Shown: piece by piece, positions 32,961-45,957 of the stretch
Layout: each line of letters begins with the position of its first letter
How positions within the stretch are numbered: the first letter of the stretch is position 1
NCBI GenBank assembly: GCA_035772785.1
Contig: JAOCPU010000057.1
Location: 1-64,000, forward strand
Direction of reading: 5' to 3'
Length of the DNA: 64,000 nt
Source of the DNA: Phlebiopsis flavidoalba
Lineage: Eukaryota; Basidiomycota; Agaricomycetes; Polyporales; Phanerochaetaceae
Translations under genes and position numbers: made by a program
Notes under the pieces: model-generated
Seen by the model: only the letters and a program-made list of their open reading frames with translations
What the model was told of the DNA's origin: nothing
Database searches by the model: none

Positions 32961-33420
32961 AGTGACTTTCACATCAATTTGCAGTTGGCCTTTTTGTTCC
33001 CTTTATTTGTTCTGTACAAAGCACACCTTACAAGGTAAGAGCCAGGGTCACATCAGGCACTACATGCAGTGGTAGTGGCACTGGGGATTCTGTAGTTTTA
33101 GTCACTGAAATCATAGTAAAAACAGAGGTAGCATGTATATATTTTTGCCCCACTTGGCTGCTGAGCAACCTTGCTCTTCAATGGCATTTTTTGTGCCTAT
33201 ACAGAGCTTACTTACTATCCTACTGATGAAATATAGGAGCAATTTGGCATCATAATTGCTCCTTTTATATATCTACTCAATAAAAAAATGATTATACCAT
33301 GCTCTGTAGACTTGGAAGCCATAATTCAGTAGAAAGCACAGTTTATATAATTATACTAGCAGGCATCACTCTTTTGCAGGTAGTGAAGGACAAAGGTAAA
33401 TCCCTAGGCATCTCAAATCT

Positions 33421-33530
33421 GACCTCTATCCCTATCTCTGGAAAACCCCTATTCCTGCTCAGGAGTAGGGATTTTTTGAGAATACAGAGAGGTAAGGGTA
33501 TTATTTAAGGGTTTAGAGGTGTAAGTTGTC
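33421..33530. repeat. Nested hairpin of TAGGG/CCCTA words
   Basis: CCCCTATTCCTG pairs with the adjacent CAGGAGTAGGG (about 33446-33470), and outer words ACCTCTATCCCTA/TCTCTG are answered by CAGAGAGGTAAGGGTA and TTAGAGGT. It is likely a foldback remnant. Confidence 0.5.
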
Positions 33531-33664
33531 TAAAGCTCATGTATCCAATTGTTTCTGACAATTCTAAGAGTGCTCAATGCAAGTTTCATTGATTGACAAC
33601 ATTTATATATGTTTTATTCATGAATAATGGCCAAAATAAGTGGTTAAAAACATGTTACATATTA

Positions 33665-35169
33665 CGGTGACTAATAAAAGTGTGTCACACTTAGGCTCGT
33701 AAACCAGCCGTCACGGTAAGTGTTGTCTCTCCTCGCTACGCGGGACTTTGAGAAAGGGATGAGAACTACCTTCTGTATATGGAAGCTTATGTGAGATTTA
33801 ATCTTATCAGCGGAGTTTGGGGCGCTCGTTCGAAACGGAGCACTTACCGTGACGGCTGGGTGGACTGGACATATTCTTGTCGACCCCCCAAGGTTTCTGC
33901 AAAAAAAGTCATCGAAACCACTCGCTATTAATAAGAAAAGTTGCTCAAAGTGATGCCTGAATATATGATATCACAAAATTTTGGGGTTCTGGTCTCTCAT
34001 TGTGCTGCTACAGCAGCATAGGTACAGCTGTCAGGCAGCTTTCAGACCGCAAAACAACCCAAGTTAATCACATTCTCACACTCTAGAACCTGAGATCAAC
34101 CACACAAAAGACTTGGAAAATATATTCGAAGTACAAACAATGAGAAAACCATATACTTAGTGAGTGCTCTTGCCACCCATGGCACGGCTCTCCCATGGTG
34201 AAAAATAAGCGCTTACGAGAGGTCGACAAGAACCTGTCCAGCCCGCCCAGCCGCTCCTACGGAGCCAGCCTCAGCACACAGCGGAGTTTGAAAGCGGCTG
34301 GGGAATTCCGAGCCTATGTCACACTTAAATATTGAGCATTCAAAAATTTTTGAATAAGGTATCTATAAAGAGAGCTGTTACATAATTATGATAAAGATTG
34401 CATGGAATAGCATGAAGAGCTATTTTTTGATATATACACATATACCATAAATAGTAATAGCTATTGAATAATAAGCAAATATACTAAATTTGCTTTTATT
34501 AGAGATTCTTTTATAACACAGTAATAAAAATGTTTTGCATTTAAACATCAATATTGAAAAATACCTTAATACTATTTCTATACTGTATATATAGTGCATT
34601 ACAGCTTACCATAGCTAGCTACATATTGTAGCCACAATAATTTAGAGCTAGCAAAGTAAAAATAGAATTTCATTTGTAATTTGCCACACTTTACGATAGT
34701 AAACCTGCTTTTTTTTCTCACACGCTCAGTGCTTCATTCTCTTTAGCTGACAAAAATTAGATATTACCACATACTCCATTACAGCCAATATGAATTAAAT
34801 GATATTTTACATATTGCTGTGACAGAAAGAATCAACATTTATTCAATAATAATATCAAATACATACTATACATGCTTTTTATGCAATTACTCATGGATCA
34901 AGATATTTTATTAGTAGCAAATATAATGCATATGTTTTTTCTTTGGTTGTGTAATAAGGGAATCTTTCATCAGTGCAGTTTTAATTTATTTGTTTATTAT
35001 ACCATCATAGTTGCTATATATGGTACATATGTAAATTTTGTAAATGATGTTTATTACTAGAGTGATTCATCAAAAAATATTGCTTTTCTGTAGTTCCTCA
35101 TATGAATATCTTACAATATATTTTTTACATGCTCAATATCCAAGTGTGACACATTTTTGTCAATCATTG
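33665..35169 (+). mobile_element. Tc1/mariner-like non-autonomous element, copy A (interrupted)
   Basis: The left end CGGTGACTAATAAAAGTGTG and right end CACATTTTTGTCAATCATTG are imperfect terminal inverted repeats, each flanked by TA, the Tc1/mariner target duplication. Subtracting the 625 bp element plus one 9 bp duplication nested inside leaves about 871 bp, the same size as copies B and C. Internal sequence matches those copies in inverse orientation. It has no transposase. It ends one step from a partial copy in the same direction. Confidence 0.8.
33692..34316. mobile_element. 625 bp non-autonomous DNA element with 9 bp target duplication
   Basis: Perfect 9 bp direct repeats TGTCACACT flank it (33683-33691 and 34317-34325). 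The ends TAGGCTCG and CGAGCCTA are inverse, and similarity extends to about 20 bp (ACCAGCCG / CGGCTGGG). Inside, GTCACGGTAAGTG (33709) is inverted at 33840, and GGCTGGGTGGACTGGAC with CTTGTCGACC (33853-33885) is inverted at about 34221-34252. It is CpG-bearing, unlike its surroundings, so it is a younger insertion. A 9 bp duplication suggests a Mutator-like helper, which is inference. Confidence 0.85.
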
Positions 35170-35171
35170 TA

Positions 35172-35715
35172 CATTCTATAGCCACAATCTCACAGAGAAA
35201 ATAAGATAGAAATGTGAATTTATTTGTTATTTGCCACATATTAACACAATATATCTTTTTTTTTCTTGCAAATTCAAAGTTCTATCCTGTATGGCTGATA
35301 AAAATCAGATGGTATTACATGTTTTATTACAGCCAATATAAATCAAATAATATTGAATACATAGATCTAATACAAAGAATCAATATTTACTTCATAATTA
35401 TGATATTAATATATTGTGGATGCTTTTCATATAATCACTCATTCTTCATAATATTTTACTAAGACTACATACAATTTACATCCTCTTTATTAGTTGTGTA
35501 ATAAAGAAATTTTCAACTAACACAATTTTAATGTATTTGCTTATTACACAGTGATAGTTACCATATATGGTATATGTGTAGATTCTGAAAGGCACCTTTA
35601 TGAGTATAGTGTTCTGTAAGATATATAGCTTTTTACTTGTTGCTCAGATAAACATTTTACAAAATATTTGTTAGATACACAATATCCAAATGTGACACAT
35701 TTTTGTCAGTCACTG
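35172..35715 (+). mobile_element. Tc1/mariner-like element, partial copy A' (right part only)
   Basis: From CTATAGCCACAATCTC the sequence parallels copy A from about 34627 onward to a right end ACATTTTTGTCAGTCACTG followed by TA (35716-35717). The left 330 bp, including the left terminal repeat, are missing. It has the same orientation as copy A. Confidence 0.75.
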
Positions 35716-35717
35716 TA

Positions 35718-38700
35718 GTAATTGACAGCATTATCATTGGGCATCCATGCTGTGGTATATGGCATTGCACTAACTATCTCTACAATGATAAAAATTAATT
35801 TTGCCTAAAACACCAGCATTTTGAATTCATTTACTCTGTCAAAGGTTGCTCAGCCTTTGTAAATTATGATTGGAAAATGTACTCATTATTCTATTATTAG
35901 AATTTTGAGCTGGATTATTACACAATGGGCAAAACTGCTTTTCAATTCAAAGCTGAACTGAAATGGTTCTAAGTTTCACAATCTTAAGATTTAGAGAATA
36001 TTTATCCTGACAACAATGAGTTTGCAGAAAAATGCCTATATAAACTAAACTTTGGAATTCACAAGCTACAAGCATCATTTGGCTATTGCTGCATTCACAA
36101 TGAGTAGCTTTTTGTAAGACTCTGTGGGATCATTATTGCAAAAGAGGCCTTCTATGATTTTGAGACTAGGCCACAAGTACTGGTATGTTTGTAATATACT
36201 TCGGAATTAATAGTTTTTTTAACGAAAATTAATATTAGTCAATGCTTGAGCATATTTTTCTTAATCCAGCATTTAAGCCTAGCATAGCTATCTATGATAT
36301 GTTTTGCCAACTCTACAAATACTCAGAGCCCAAAGCAAGACTCTTCATCTCCACATAGCTCTTTGTATAGATTCTTTTCATTATAAAAACAAATACAAGT
36401 AAGCAGATATTGAATGCCAAATTTGCTATCATTTGGCAAAAGTTTCTGAGCTTTTTTGGCTAGATAGCTTCTGGGTTTTCAATACTTTTATTGCTGAGCA
36501 AATCAGTGTATAGCTTAGAATTATCATTTAATGCTGCAAGAGATGATAGCATACAAATACAAATTTTTCTTAATAGACTTATTATGCAGAAAGTGAAATC
36601 ATTAGGCTTGAGCTGATATAGATGGTTGGCTTTTTAGTTATGTTACAGGTTTATCTTTTGAGGTTAAAGAGTCCTAGTGATTTTTTCTACTCTTTTTAGT
36701 TATTAGAACTCATCATGTGTTGATTTTATTTATGTATCTCTTATTCTTGTCATGCTCTATTTCTGTTTTTCTTTATTGCCATCTTTTCTTTGTTTATTAT
36801 ACTCTCACATAGTGTATTTATCCTTCAACAACTTTCTACTATGGCTACCAACTATTCTCAATATTCAGGCTACTATAGCTTTTGGAAAGTTTAGGTTTTA
36901 AGGTCAAACAAGTATAGAAATGTGGGAACAGAAATAATACAAGTGAGTAGTTTGCAAATTTGAAGATTATCCAATATCTAAATTAGTGCCCTTTAGTGCT
37001 TTGGGCTAGAGAACCTAGAACACTTAAAGATCTAGTTTTTATCTGATCCCATTCTTCAAAACATGTTAAACACTGTATTATACAACCTACTTACTTCTTT
37101 ATTCAGTCAAAATAGATTTGCTAGTGCTGTGAATAGCTTGCTCTATTTTTGTTTCTTTGCAGGATTTCCAACACTCTAGATCCACTCTCAAGGACTCAAA
37201 GTTGTTTGTACTTACCAGGGCTGCTCTTTTACTTGCGTATTAGCTAGCTGCTGCAAGACCATATGCCTTCTTCACTGCAATTTGTTTACAGATAGTTGTT
37301 CTATAAACAATTATGGTTTTTAGGGACTACCTGTTCCTCTTTTTCTCATTTCCATCTTTTCTACCTCTATATGAGTTGCTGGACCTGGAGCTGCTCCTTA
37401 TAGTAGCATCAACATCGGAGCTTTGAGAGAGAAAGAAAAAGAAAAGAAAAGGGGAAAGCATAAGCCTAAGCCTGGACCTTCTTTAGCCAAGTATGCTAGC
37501 CAATTCTTTGTTGAAGTTGCGGCTTATTGCCTGGCACTTTATATTTCTCCTTTTCCCTTTTATATCTCCTATAGTTGCTTACCACTTATGCAAACACAGT
37601 ATATAGATTGTTTTAACTGCTTACTTAAATTTTACATTATTTGTGTCTTACTTTTCCATATTATACAAGCCTAGTTTTTGCATAGGGCTCCTGTATATAG
37701 AGATCAGTTTTGCTTCTCTTACTTTATTGCTCCTATTCTTTTGAGCATAGAGTAAGTTCACTGTTATACTTATAGTATATATATATATATGTTTCTGTCT
37801 TCTTAGCACTTATATTCTTTGTATATTAGGTATACAATATGTTGCTTTTATTTTTTTAAGCATAAACACTTCTATTTTCTATATGCTAAATTGGGCTTTC
37901 CAACTATGTTGTCAGACTATATTTGTATTTGCATTAAATAGTTAGCCTTTGCTACTTTGCAAGTCCCAGATGCTTGTTTCAGGCTCTGCACTCCGTTCAA
38001 TGATGCAAACATTCTCTAGTGTTGCTAAAGATCTGTATTTCCTGTTTCTTCACTCTAATAGAAAACAATTCTTAATACCAATTCTAATCTTCTGAAAATA
38101 TCTCTATAGACTCTATTAGCATTTCTAGTAATGATGAAAACTGCAATGCACTGTCTGGTAGAAAAGAAGATCAAGATAAAAACTGTGAAGCCTATATCTG
38201 CATCTTTGGTAGAGATTTTCACAGTCAAATCTTTCTAGGCTTAGCCTAGAAAGCTTTATGTCAATAATGTTCTAGGCAGCATGCACCAAATTACAGCTAA
38301 TTTTTACAAATCAATATATGACTAATTTTGCTTAGCGTTGTCAGGTTTTCACTATGACAGAGAGGCTGGCCTCAAGGCTGTTTAGATTTTGGTCCAGAAA
38401 GATGAGAGCTCTCTATATTAAGCTAGGGGCAGCAAGAATACACAAAGAAAGAAAGGAAATATAGTTGTGATTTATAGCCTAGCACTAAAGTAATTACTCT
38501 GATATTCTATGGATATCTCATTGTGATACTTTCTCAAAGACTAGAACTAGCGGTGTCGTGCCAGAAAATAAAAAACCCTTGGTTACTAGAGCTCATGTGA
38601 GCTGGAAATGCTTGTGTGTAAACTAGATCCAAAGGTAGGTTTTCTGCTGTGGTTTACCAGGCCTCTACGCCAGGCTATCACAGTTGTTTGTGAGGGGATG

Positions 38701-40420
38701 GATGTGAAAAATCCTTGATTCTTAGTGATACCATGTGCTAGTGAAAGTGATGATTGCCTACTAATGCTGTTTTCAAATAGGAATGTGTAACTCCTACTTA
38801 CCAAATTCTTTACCAGTTGATTATTTCTGCCTGTTACACAATCAATCATATAGGTTAAGAAGTTTTTACTCCTTCTTTAAAGTGTGTAGTGTTTGCTTAA
38901 ATGAGATATATTCAAAATCAAGAAGTATGGGTTTCTATATACTAGCAGAAGCCAATATCTCTATTCTGGGAATATTCTGGATTTGCTTCTTTGAAGTACT
39001 TTCAGTTGTGATTAAGTTAGCTCTTTTACTGCCTCTTTGCAGAAAGACTTTTGCTAATACAGTAAACTCTATGCACTGCATCAAGAGATTTTATGCCTTT
39101 TGCAGGTCAAAAGCTGCCTAGCCTAATAGAGAGATATATCTAAATATGCTTTGGAAACTTGTGGGTACTACATACATCCAATGCTTAGAAAATACGATAA
39201 AACTTATAACTTGCAAGTGTCTCAGTTGCTATCTTATTGCAAATATACTATGCCCTGAGCCTGTATGCTAGGGTCTTCTGAACTCTGAGTCTTGCTCATT
39301 GTGAATTGGTCTGAGCTTCTTTTATACTTTTTGTTCTATAACAATTGTTGTCAAGGTAACAATTATTTTTAGGACATTCGGCTATGCTTGTAGCAACAAG
39401 TGCTTGCTTTAAACTGCCTGTTAGCCAATGGCAGAAATACCTTACCCTGGATTTTATCTGCTTGGTAAGCAATTGTGGTGAGCTATTTTAGCCAGCCAAT
39501 GAAAGCCTGATTACTTAGCAGATTAGTAAGCTTTTGTGGAAATATTAGTAATGGCTGACAAATTGCTTACCGATACCTTAAAAAGCATTTCCATTGCCCA
39601 CTATTTTTGTGCTATATTATATGATGACTATTACATATGATGTTTACTGTAGGCTAATATTTATTACCAACAGTCTAAGCTACAAATATTATATAAAGTC
39701 TTTGTCCAAGTATTATTATATTCCTATTTTAATATATTCTATTATTTTTATTCTTGGCTGTTCTTATTTTGTGCCATTCAATAATGGCGCAAAATAGCGT
39801 GGGGTCCCCTCCTTCATTTCCATGTAGTATCCACTTGCGCTGATACGTGGCTTCCTTATCTTGATCAGTATTTACTTATTACTGTTTGTTACTCACATTA
39901 GGTGCTAGACTGCCAAACCATGATTGGTTGTAAATTACTTATTGCTTGCCTTGCGTTTGCCTCTAGATGTCTCTTCTTAACAGGGGGGTTTGCCTTAAAG
40001 GAATTGATACTCTTTTTTACTCATACTTGTGTGCAACTCCAAAGGGCCCGCCGACGCTTGGTCATAAAAGAGCCTGTATGCACAAATCTAACACCACCCA
40101 ACACAACGGTGTCAAACTCTATTGACTCCTTAGCACTTGACGCTACTCTCCTTAATTGCGGGAGATCTTTTTTATTGCCTCTCTTTATCTTGTGCAGCGA
40201 TTCTATTGCTTATTCTGTGCATGCCCCCGCCAGGTTTATTTGCTGAGTTCCCCTAGTGCCTTGACATGCATTGACCGTAAATCACAGCATATTGTAGAAA
40301 ACTCCATTTTGCCTCATAGCTCCCTTATATCAAAATATATGCCAAAAGTGTTTTACTGACATAGGTCTGTTTTTGATAGCTCTACCAGCCAGAATATTTT
40401 TGATATTCTTCGACATTTGC
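35718..40420. other. AT-rich stretch without recognisable genes
   Basis: ORFs of 60-112 codons occur (37423-37674, 38783-39121, 39594-39797, 39902-40246) but none has a motif I know and CpG is nearly absent, so they are read as chance or as mutated repeat DNA. A hairpin at about 39769-39795 (TTTTGTGCCATT / AATGGCGCAAAA, loop CAAT) lies at the edge of a slightly GC-richer patch (39780-40260). A TATATATATA run sits near 37776. Confidence 0.5.
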
Positions 40421-40439
40421 TCATATCCCTATTTTAGAA

Positions 40440-40530
40440 TGTGAGTACTATTGCTATGGCATAGTCTCATTATGCAACACAGGCAGCAACAATTATAGCT
40501 CTATAATCTAAAAATGCTATATGCACACCT
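40440..40530. repeat. Unoccupied paralogue of the 45.4 kb solo-LTR insertion site
   Basis: GGCATAGTCTCATTATGCAA, then CAACAATTATAGCTCTATAA and AAAATGCTATATGC align with AGCATAGCTCCATAATGCAA, GACAATCATAGC and, after the LTR at 45452-45952, CCTATAATATAAAAAGGCTATATGC. The copy here lacks the LTR and has a single ATAGC. Confidence 0.7.
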
Positions 40531-40897
40531 ATAGGAAAATGAGACAATTTCCATGACTACCTTGCAAAGATAAGTCTGGATGAAACACAGATGAATCCAA
40601 TCATTCCAGTCATTGTATGTGTTTTTTTTTTCATTCTGGGGCTTGAAATATATTGAATAACCTGGACTTATATTAAAAAAACTGGAAATGCGTGTTGTAC
40701 CCAATATCTGTCTAAGAACTCCCAATGCCGTATGCGTACAAGTGGCAATGGGGCTTGTGTGGTATGTAAGCTCAGCAAGATTGGATATTTGCTTACGAAC
40801 TCTAAATGTAGTGCCCCAAACTATATCTGTAAGTCTTAAGCAATATTTACATTGACAGAAGCAATACTTAGCCTCTGATTGAGCAGATTATAAAGAA

Positions 40898-42102
40898 ATG
40901 CAAGACACTATTGTTGTTGATATGAATCCTATTGTTGTAGCAACAGATGGAGAAAGCAAATCAAGTACACTCAAAGCTTCAGTATTATATAGGGCCTACA
41001 AACAACGGCCTTTGAGCTTCACACTAGTGAAAGCAAGCATTTTTGCCAATAGAGGTACCAAATCAGACCATAGTTCAGGTAGACCCAAGGAATCAACCAG
41101 CCGCAAGCCAGCAACATGCAGTATAAATACTAGGTTGACTACAACTCAATCTTCATTGATATCAGCATGGATGACAAGCTGTCCACACTCTCCAGAGAAG
41201 TTGGTACATTGTAGCAAATACATATCAAAAACTGCAAGACTTACTGAAGATATGCATTTAGTGCCGAGTGAATAACCTGCCTTCAGCGTATTTGCAAATG
41301 CTAACATAATTTTGACCCATGTAGTAGATATAGATTTATTGGCATTGGCTTTTGGGAAATATGAGCCCAAAGGTAAAGCATACATTTACTCAATACTTAG
41401 CATATTGTTAAATATGTTTTTATGAGAGTTGGTAAGCTTTTGCCGAAGCCAGGCAAGAATAAAGGCAAATGTCCCATGTTACCTATGCATCACAAGTATT
41501 TTGGCTCTAAACTCCAATCCATTGAGTACAAACTGGATGCCAAGATCAAATCCCTCACAAAGGCTCTTGACAATATTGTTGCTCCAACCATACCTCTGCC
41601 GCATCCTAAGGGAATTGAGACTCAAGGATTTGCCAATGTTCTTCTGCTCAACTACCAGATCATTCACTCCTACCAGTACCTTCTTCTTGACGCCACCAAA
41701 AACATTGGAAGCATTGGAACAAGAGTTTTGGACCAGTTCTTAGCATTAGTTGCAAACATGCAAACTGGATGTTATAAACAAAAAGCCAAGCTCAGAGTGA
41801 AAACCCTGCACATCAAGGAACATTGCTCATTGATAATTAATTGGGGCACAAAGGGTAAGGATATACTGAACAGAGTATACCAGATCTACACAGACTCTTT
41901 CAACTGCATAATTTGAGGCAGAGAAGAAGAGTTAGCAAAGGTGAAGAACATGAATGCTTTCATAGCAAAATACTGTAAGAATGCTCACAAGAATAGCCAA
42001 TATCTCAAGTCCTTGATGCAAAAAATTGCAAAGTTTCTTAAGGTATTGCAGCAAAGACAGATATATTGTTCAATATTGGCAAAGATTTGGCAAAGTCTAT
42101 AG
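40898..42102 (+). pseudogene. Decayed ORF of unknown origin
   Basis: A 164-codon frame at 41422-41916 (KLLPKPGKNKGKCPMLPMHH near its start, LQSIEYKLDAKIKSLTKALD) ends in TGA, but the same frame continues for about 62 more codons (EEELAKVKNMNAFIAKYCKN and on, lysine-rich, helical) to a TAG near 42100. The TGA would be CGA before a C-to-T change. A 125-codon frame at 40898-41275 lies upstream. I do not recognise a family; a retroelement gag-like or host-derived protein is possible. Confidence 0.4.
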
Positions 42103-42879
42103 ATACAATTATGCAATGTCAGAATATCTATGCCTAAAATTGACAGGAATAAGCCCGTTTTCTTTGTATGTATTCTCTTTGGCCCAGATACTAAATCATT
42201 GTTGCATGTATATACTGTCATATGAAATAAATTATATTGTATCTGGATCTGTTTTCTTTTTTGGAGCTGTCATGCTATTTGCACTTGAGTAAGAATTGTG
42301 AAAGAAACAAGAAACACCGCTATAATGTTACTATGCTGAAATTGGCATTGTGCATCTATCTGCTTCATCTATATGCATACGCTTGAGACACATGGTATTG
42401 TAGCAATTTATGGCATATTGTATTTGATTGTTATTATTTTATCTGTACCTAGACTGTTCTCTCTCATCTTTATTGTGTTTTATAACCGCTGTCACTATTG
42501 TTAGCATCAGCTATAGACTCTCAATTGACCACCTAGTCCATCAAGAGTTAGTTGGATGCTAAAAAGCTAGGCAGCGCATGTGTACCAATATCAATTAATT
42601 ATAAATAAGAACTGATGATGTATAGTGGCTCTGTTGGGACAATCCACATTGCTATGCAGTATTTTGGCACCTGATGGTGCCTTTGATGGCCTTGCTCTAG
42701 AAAAACAATTAAAGAAATAGGCAGTAAATTTTTTATTTATATATCAGTATCATAGGTGCTATTTAGCTGATATATGTATGCACGACTATTTTGTCATGGA
42801 GTTGTGGCTTACACTAAATAAAGATAGTGATATCAAATTACTGGAATAGGCCTTTCAGCTTAAAGAAACCATTAACAAT

Positions 42880-43470
42880 ATGGTATCCAGAAAGTCTGAT
42901 TGTAGAGAAAATATCCCGCTAGAGATATACACTCAGTATATAAAGCAAGTGGTTCTTGGTATATATATCCCAATGTGTATTTGGCATTACAGCTTTGCCA
43001 ATTGGTTAAGCAGAGCAGAGTCGGAATGTCCGCAAGAGCGTATTAGCCCAGCTGGCCCAAATCTCTGCTAAAGACAGCATATAGCAAATATATTACATTT
43101 TATACATTTTCCACTCAATTGCACATAGGTAGCATTGTTAATGCTAAGCCAGTGGCAACCAGCACTACCACAAAACTTGGCACAAAGAGTGCATAATATT
43201 GTGTTGTTGCTTCAACTACTCATCACTTATATGATACGTGCTATCAGATATGCAATTACTTTAGGAATCAATTGTTGAAGTCAAGGCTGAGATCCAAAAA
43301 AACAGGCTGCTTGCGCAGCAAAGCTAAAATCCCAGAACCAGCTATTATTAGCCAATAGAGACAGGTTATATAATCCTTCCCAACAGTGACGCACACCGGG
43401 GGCCCCTGCACCACAAAGTCCTTGGCCGGCATATGGTTGGGGATGTTCAAAATATGGTATTAGAGAGATT
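42880..43470 (+). pseudogene. Decayed ORF fragments, possibly the same fossil gene
   Basis: A frame at 42880-43071 reads EIYTQYIKQVVLGIYIPMCI, WLSRAESECPQER and ISPAGPNL, then at 43277-43450 a frame reads EVKAEIQKNRLLAQQS, stop, NPRTSYY, stop, PIETGYIILPNSDAHRGPLH, HKVLGRHMVGDVQN. The two stops are TAA and TAG, each one C-to-T step from Gln codons. Gly/Pro/His-rich content unlike the flanks suggests real coding ancestry. The family is unknown to me. Confidence 0.35.
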
Positions 43471-45451
43471 CTCTTAAATAACAATGCAACACTTATGAAC
43501 CTGCAAAAACTGCGCATGATATAAGCTGAAGTTGGGGAGGCATCCAAAAGGGTACAGAAGGATATAAAGAATGTCTGGCACACAAATGCCTTGAACTTGT
43601 TTGAAATATGCTACAAGCTCACCAACAATCTTAACAAGCTTTGCAAGCTGATAAATGATCTCTACTTTATGGACAACAATATTGTCAAGTTTTGTAGAGG
43701 GCAAAATTCCAGTTGAGCAAGTTTTGGTAAACATAGTGGTTACCATTGTGAGTGCAATAATTTTTATGCAATATAATATGCAACATGATTTAACATATGG
43801 CAAATTGCTTCAATGCAAACATAAAGAGCTCATTTTCCTTTTTCCACGAGGGAAAACTACTCCCACCTCATCTTCACTTCTGCCCTGCATGATGTTCAAA
43901 CTTACAAATACAATGGAGAAGAAGCATGAAAAATTTGTTTTTGGGTGATTGGAGTAATATTTTCAGATTTTTCCCAAGCTGGAATCCCGCGATAAAGAAA
44001 AGTGTACCTGATATGTGTACATGGCTTGCATATGACAAATTCTACTCTACAGATTGATTTTTTTTTACAAACCTGTCCTATTTGCCGTATGCCATATATT
44101 GTTTGAATTTTCTATATCATCTTGGCTTGAAATTGATATATTATTCCAATGTGTTTGATTTCACGCGTAAATAATCCACAAGATCATATTACATATTTTG
44201 GACCAAAATAGAGTGTATATTAAAGAACATTTATATTACATTTGTATTTAGCCATAGTGCAAAGCTATATATAATTATTTATAAATTGTTCAAGCCAATA
44301 ATGGCCCATATCTGCTAGTACAATTACACAACTTCCTATCTGTTTCTATGCTCTGGCAGCCTGTACATGTCCCCTCCTTTTGCAAATTTGAATATAAGAT
44401 TTTCAGGAGTGTAGAATACAATGGAGATGTTAGCTAAGCTTTATTTATATTGTGATACCATGATTTTGGCTCAACTCTAAAATCCGAAAATAAGTGCCAG
44501 GAGAATTGACCAAGATCTGGGAAATTGCATTAGCTACAGTGATTCTATTGTTTCCACAATTTATGGATATGTACTAAACACCTATAAAATACTTTCCATT
44601 TAATCAAAATAGCAGAATATGATTTGGAGGGTATAAGAGAAGTAGCCATCAATTTTCGCAAAAATATATTCTCAAACATGCATATTATGTCAAAGTTTTT
44701 AATCTACATGGTGGAAATGCTTCTATATGATGTATCTACATGGAGTAAATGCTCAGAATAATCTCCAATCAACAGAAAGCAATGCCTAGACCTTTAGATT
44801 TCGAAAAATACTCGAAAATTCGAAACAATTCCCAGGATAATATGAATATATCAGATGATGTTCTTATATTATGGGCATACTCAGAGAATATATAGAAGCT
44901 TAAACAAGAAGCAAGAAAGCCAGAAGAATACAGGAAAACCCAGAGTACCCTATTGAAAATCGCAAAAAAAGGGAAATAAAATCGAATTATATTGGTGGTA
45001 CCTCTGGCAGGCTGAATATGGTAATTCTGTTCAGTAAACATGTTTTTTAAACATACAAAGATACTCAAACTACAATACAGCACTCTAAATAAGCAAAGGA
45101 GAAGCTGGGGAGCAACTCCAAACACAGCCCAAAAGCGGAATTGATAGGAAGTGGGTTGCCATCAATTCTGGGCCCAATCAGGCAAGTGGCAGCCTTTGGG
45201 CCTAGCCTAGGGACTAGCCGCACTTTTCCGCATTTGAGCGCTTATTTTGCAAAAAAAAAATTAGCTCTAGAAATATATTTTGTAAATAGCTTTTTAAGTT
45301 TTTTTTATCAAACATATCATTCTCATATGTTTAGGATGCCCTAAGTGATAGCTACAACTTTCGTTTTTGTTTCCTATTCTGGAATAGAGGGTGTTTTGGC
45401 AGGTATGATAGCATAGCTCCATAATGCAATACAGACAATGACAATCATAGC
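43471..45451. other. AT-rich stretch without recognisable genes
   Basis: Short ORFs only (for example 43474-43803 minus, 44769-45125 minus), without motifs. A small GC-richer patch at 45140-45240 has no assignable content. The last 100 bases are the left flank shared with the 40.4 kb paralogue. Confidence 0.45.
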
Positions 45452-45952
45452 TGTCGCAGCATGCGCAGACGCCCACCAATTTTTTTGACTTAGTGTAATG
45501 CCTTGCATGACCTGGAGCGGCCCCTTCAATCCAAAGGCACAGCATATAGTCACAATAAATGACTCTTCGGAGTCCAGCTCCACTTAGTCGTACATACTGA
45601 CATGCTTACTCATTCGCTGACTCAGGCATGACTCAGACTTTCCGTTGGTTTCCATTCGTTTCCATGGACTTAGTAATTAATCTGGTGAACTAGTATTTAA
45701 GCGTAGTCTACTGCTGCCTAAGTCCTCATCTCGACCTCTTGGTCATTGGACTTAGATAAGCTCCAATATCTTTACACACACACACAAATATTAATCTTGG
45801 TCATTGGACTTAGCTTAACCCGCGTGCTGCTAACTCTGACTGAGGCCTGTCGTGCACGGCTCTCGCTGCTTGCTGACACCGAGTTCGTTTAGTCTTTACA
45901 TCTTTCATTGTACTTTGCCCCATGTACGCGTCGAGCCATTGCCTCCGCGACA
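45452..45952 (+). mobile_element. Solo LTR, 501 bp, with 5 bp target duplication
   Basis: It begins TGTCGCAGC and ends CCGCGACA (TG...CA with inverted TGTCGC/GCGACA). ATAGC flanks both sides (45447-45451 and 45953-45957). Inside is a promoter-like region with TATTTAAGCGTAGTC (about 45696) and two repeats of CTTGGTCATTGGACTTAG. No internal retroelement sequence adjoins it, so it is the product of LTR-LTR recombination. Whether the parent was copia or gypsy cannot be told. The strand shown is nominal. Confidence 0.9.
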
Positions 45953-45957
45953 ATAGC

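Noticed and set aside
33820..33845. GTTCGAAAC resembling a tRNA T-loop
   Set aside because: No acceptor, D or anticodon stems around it; it lies inside the 625 bp element.
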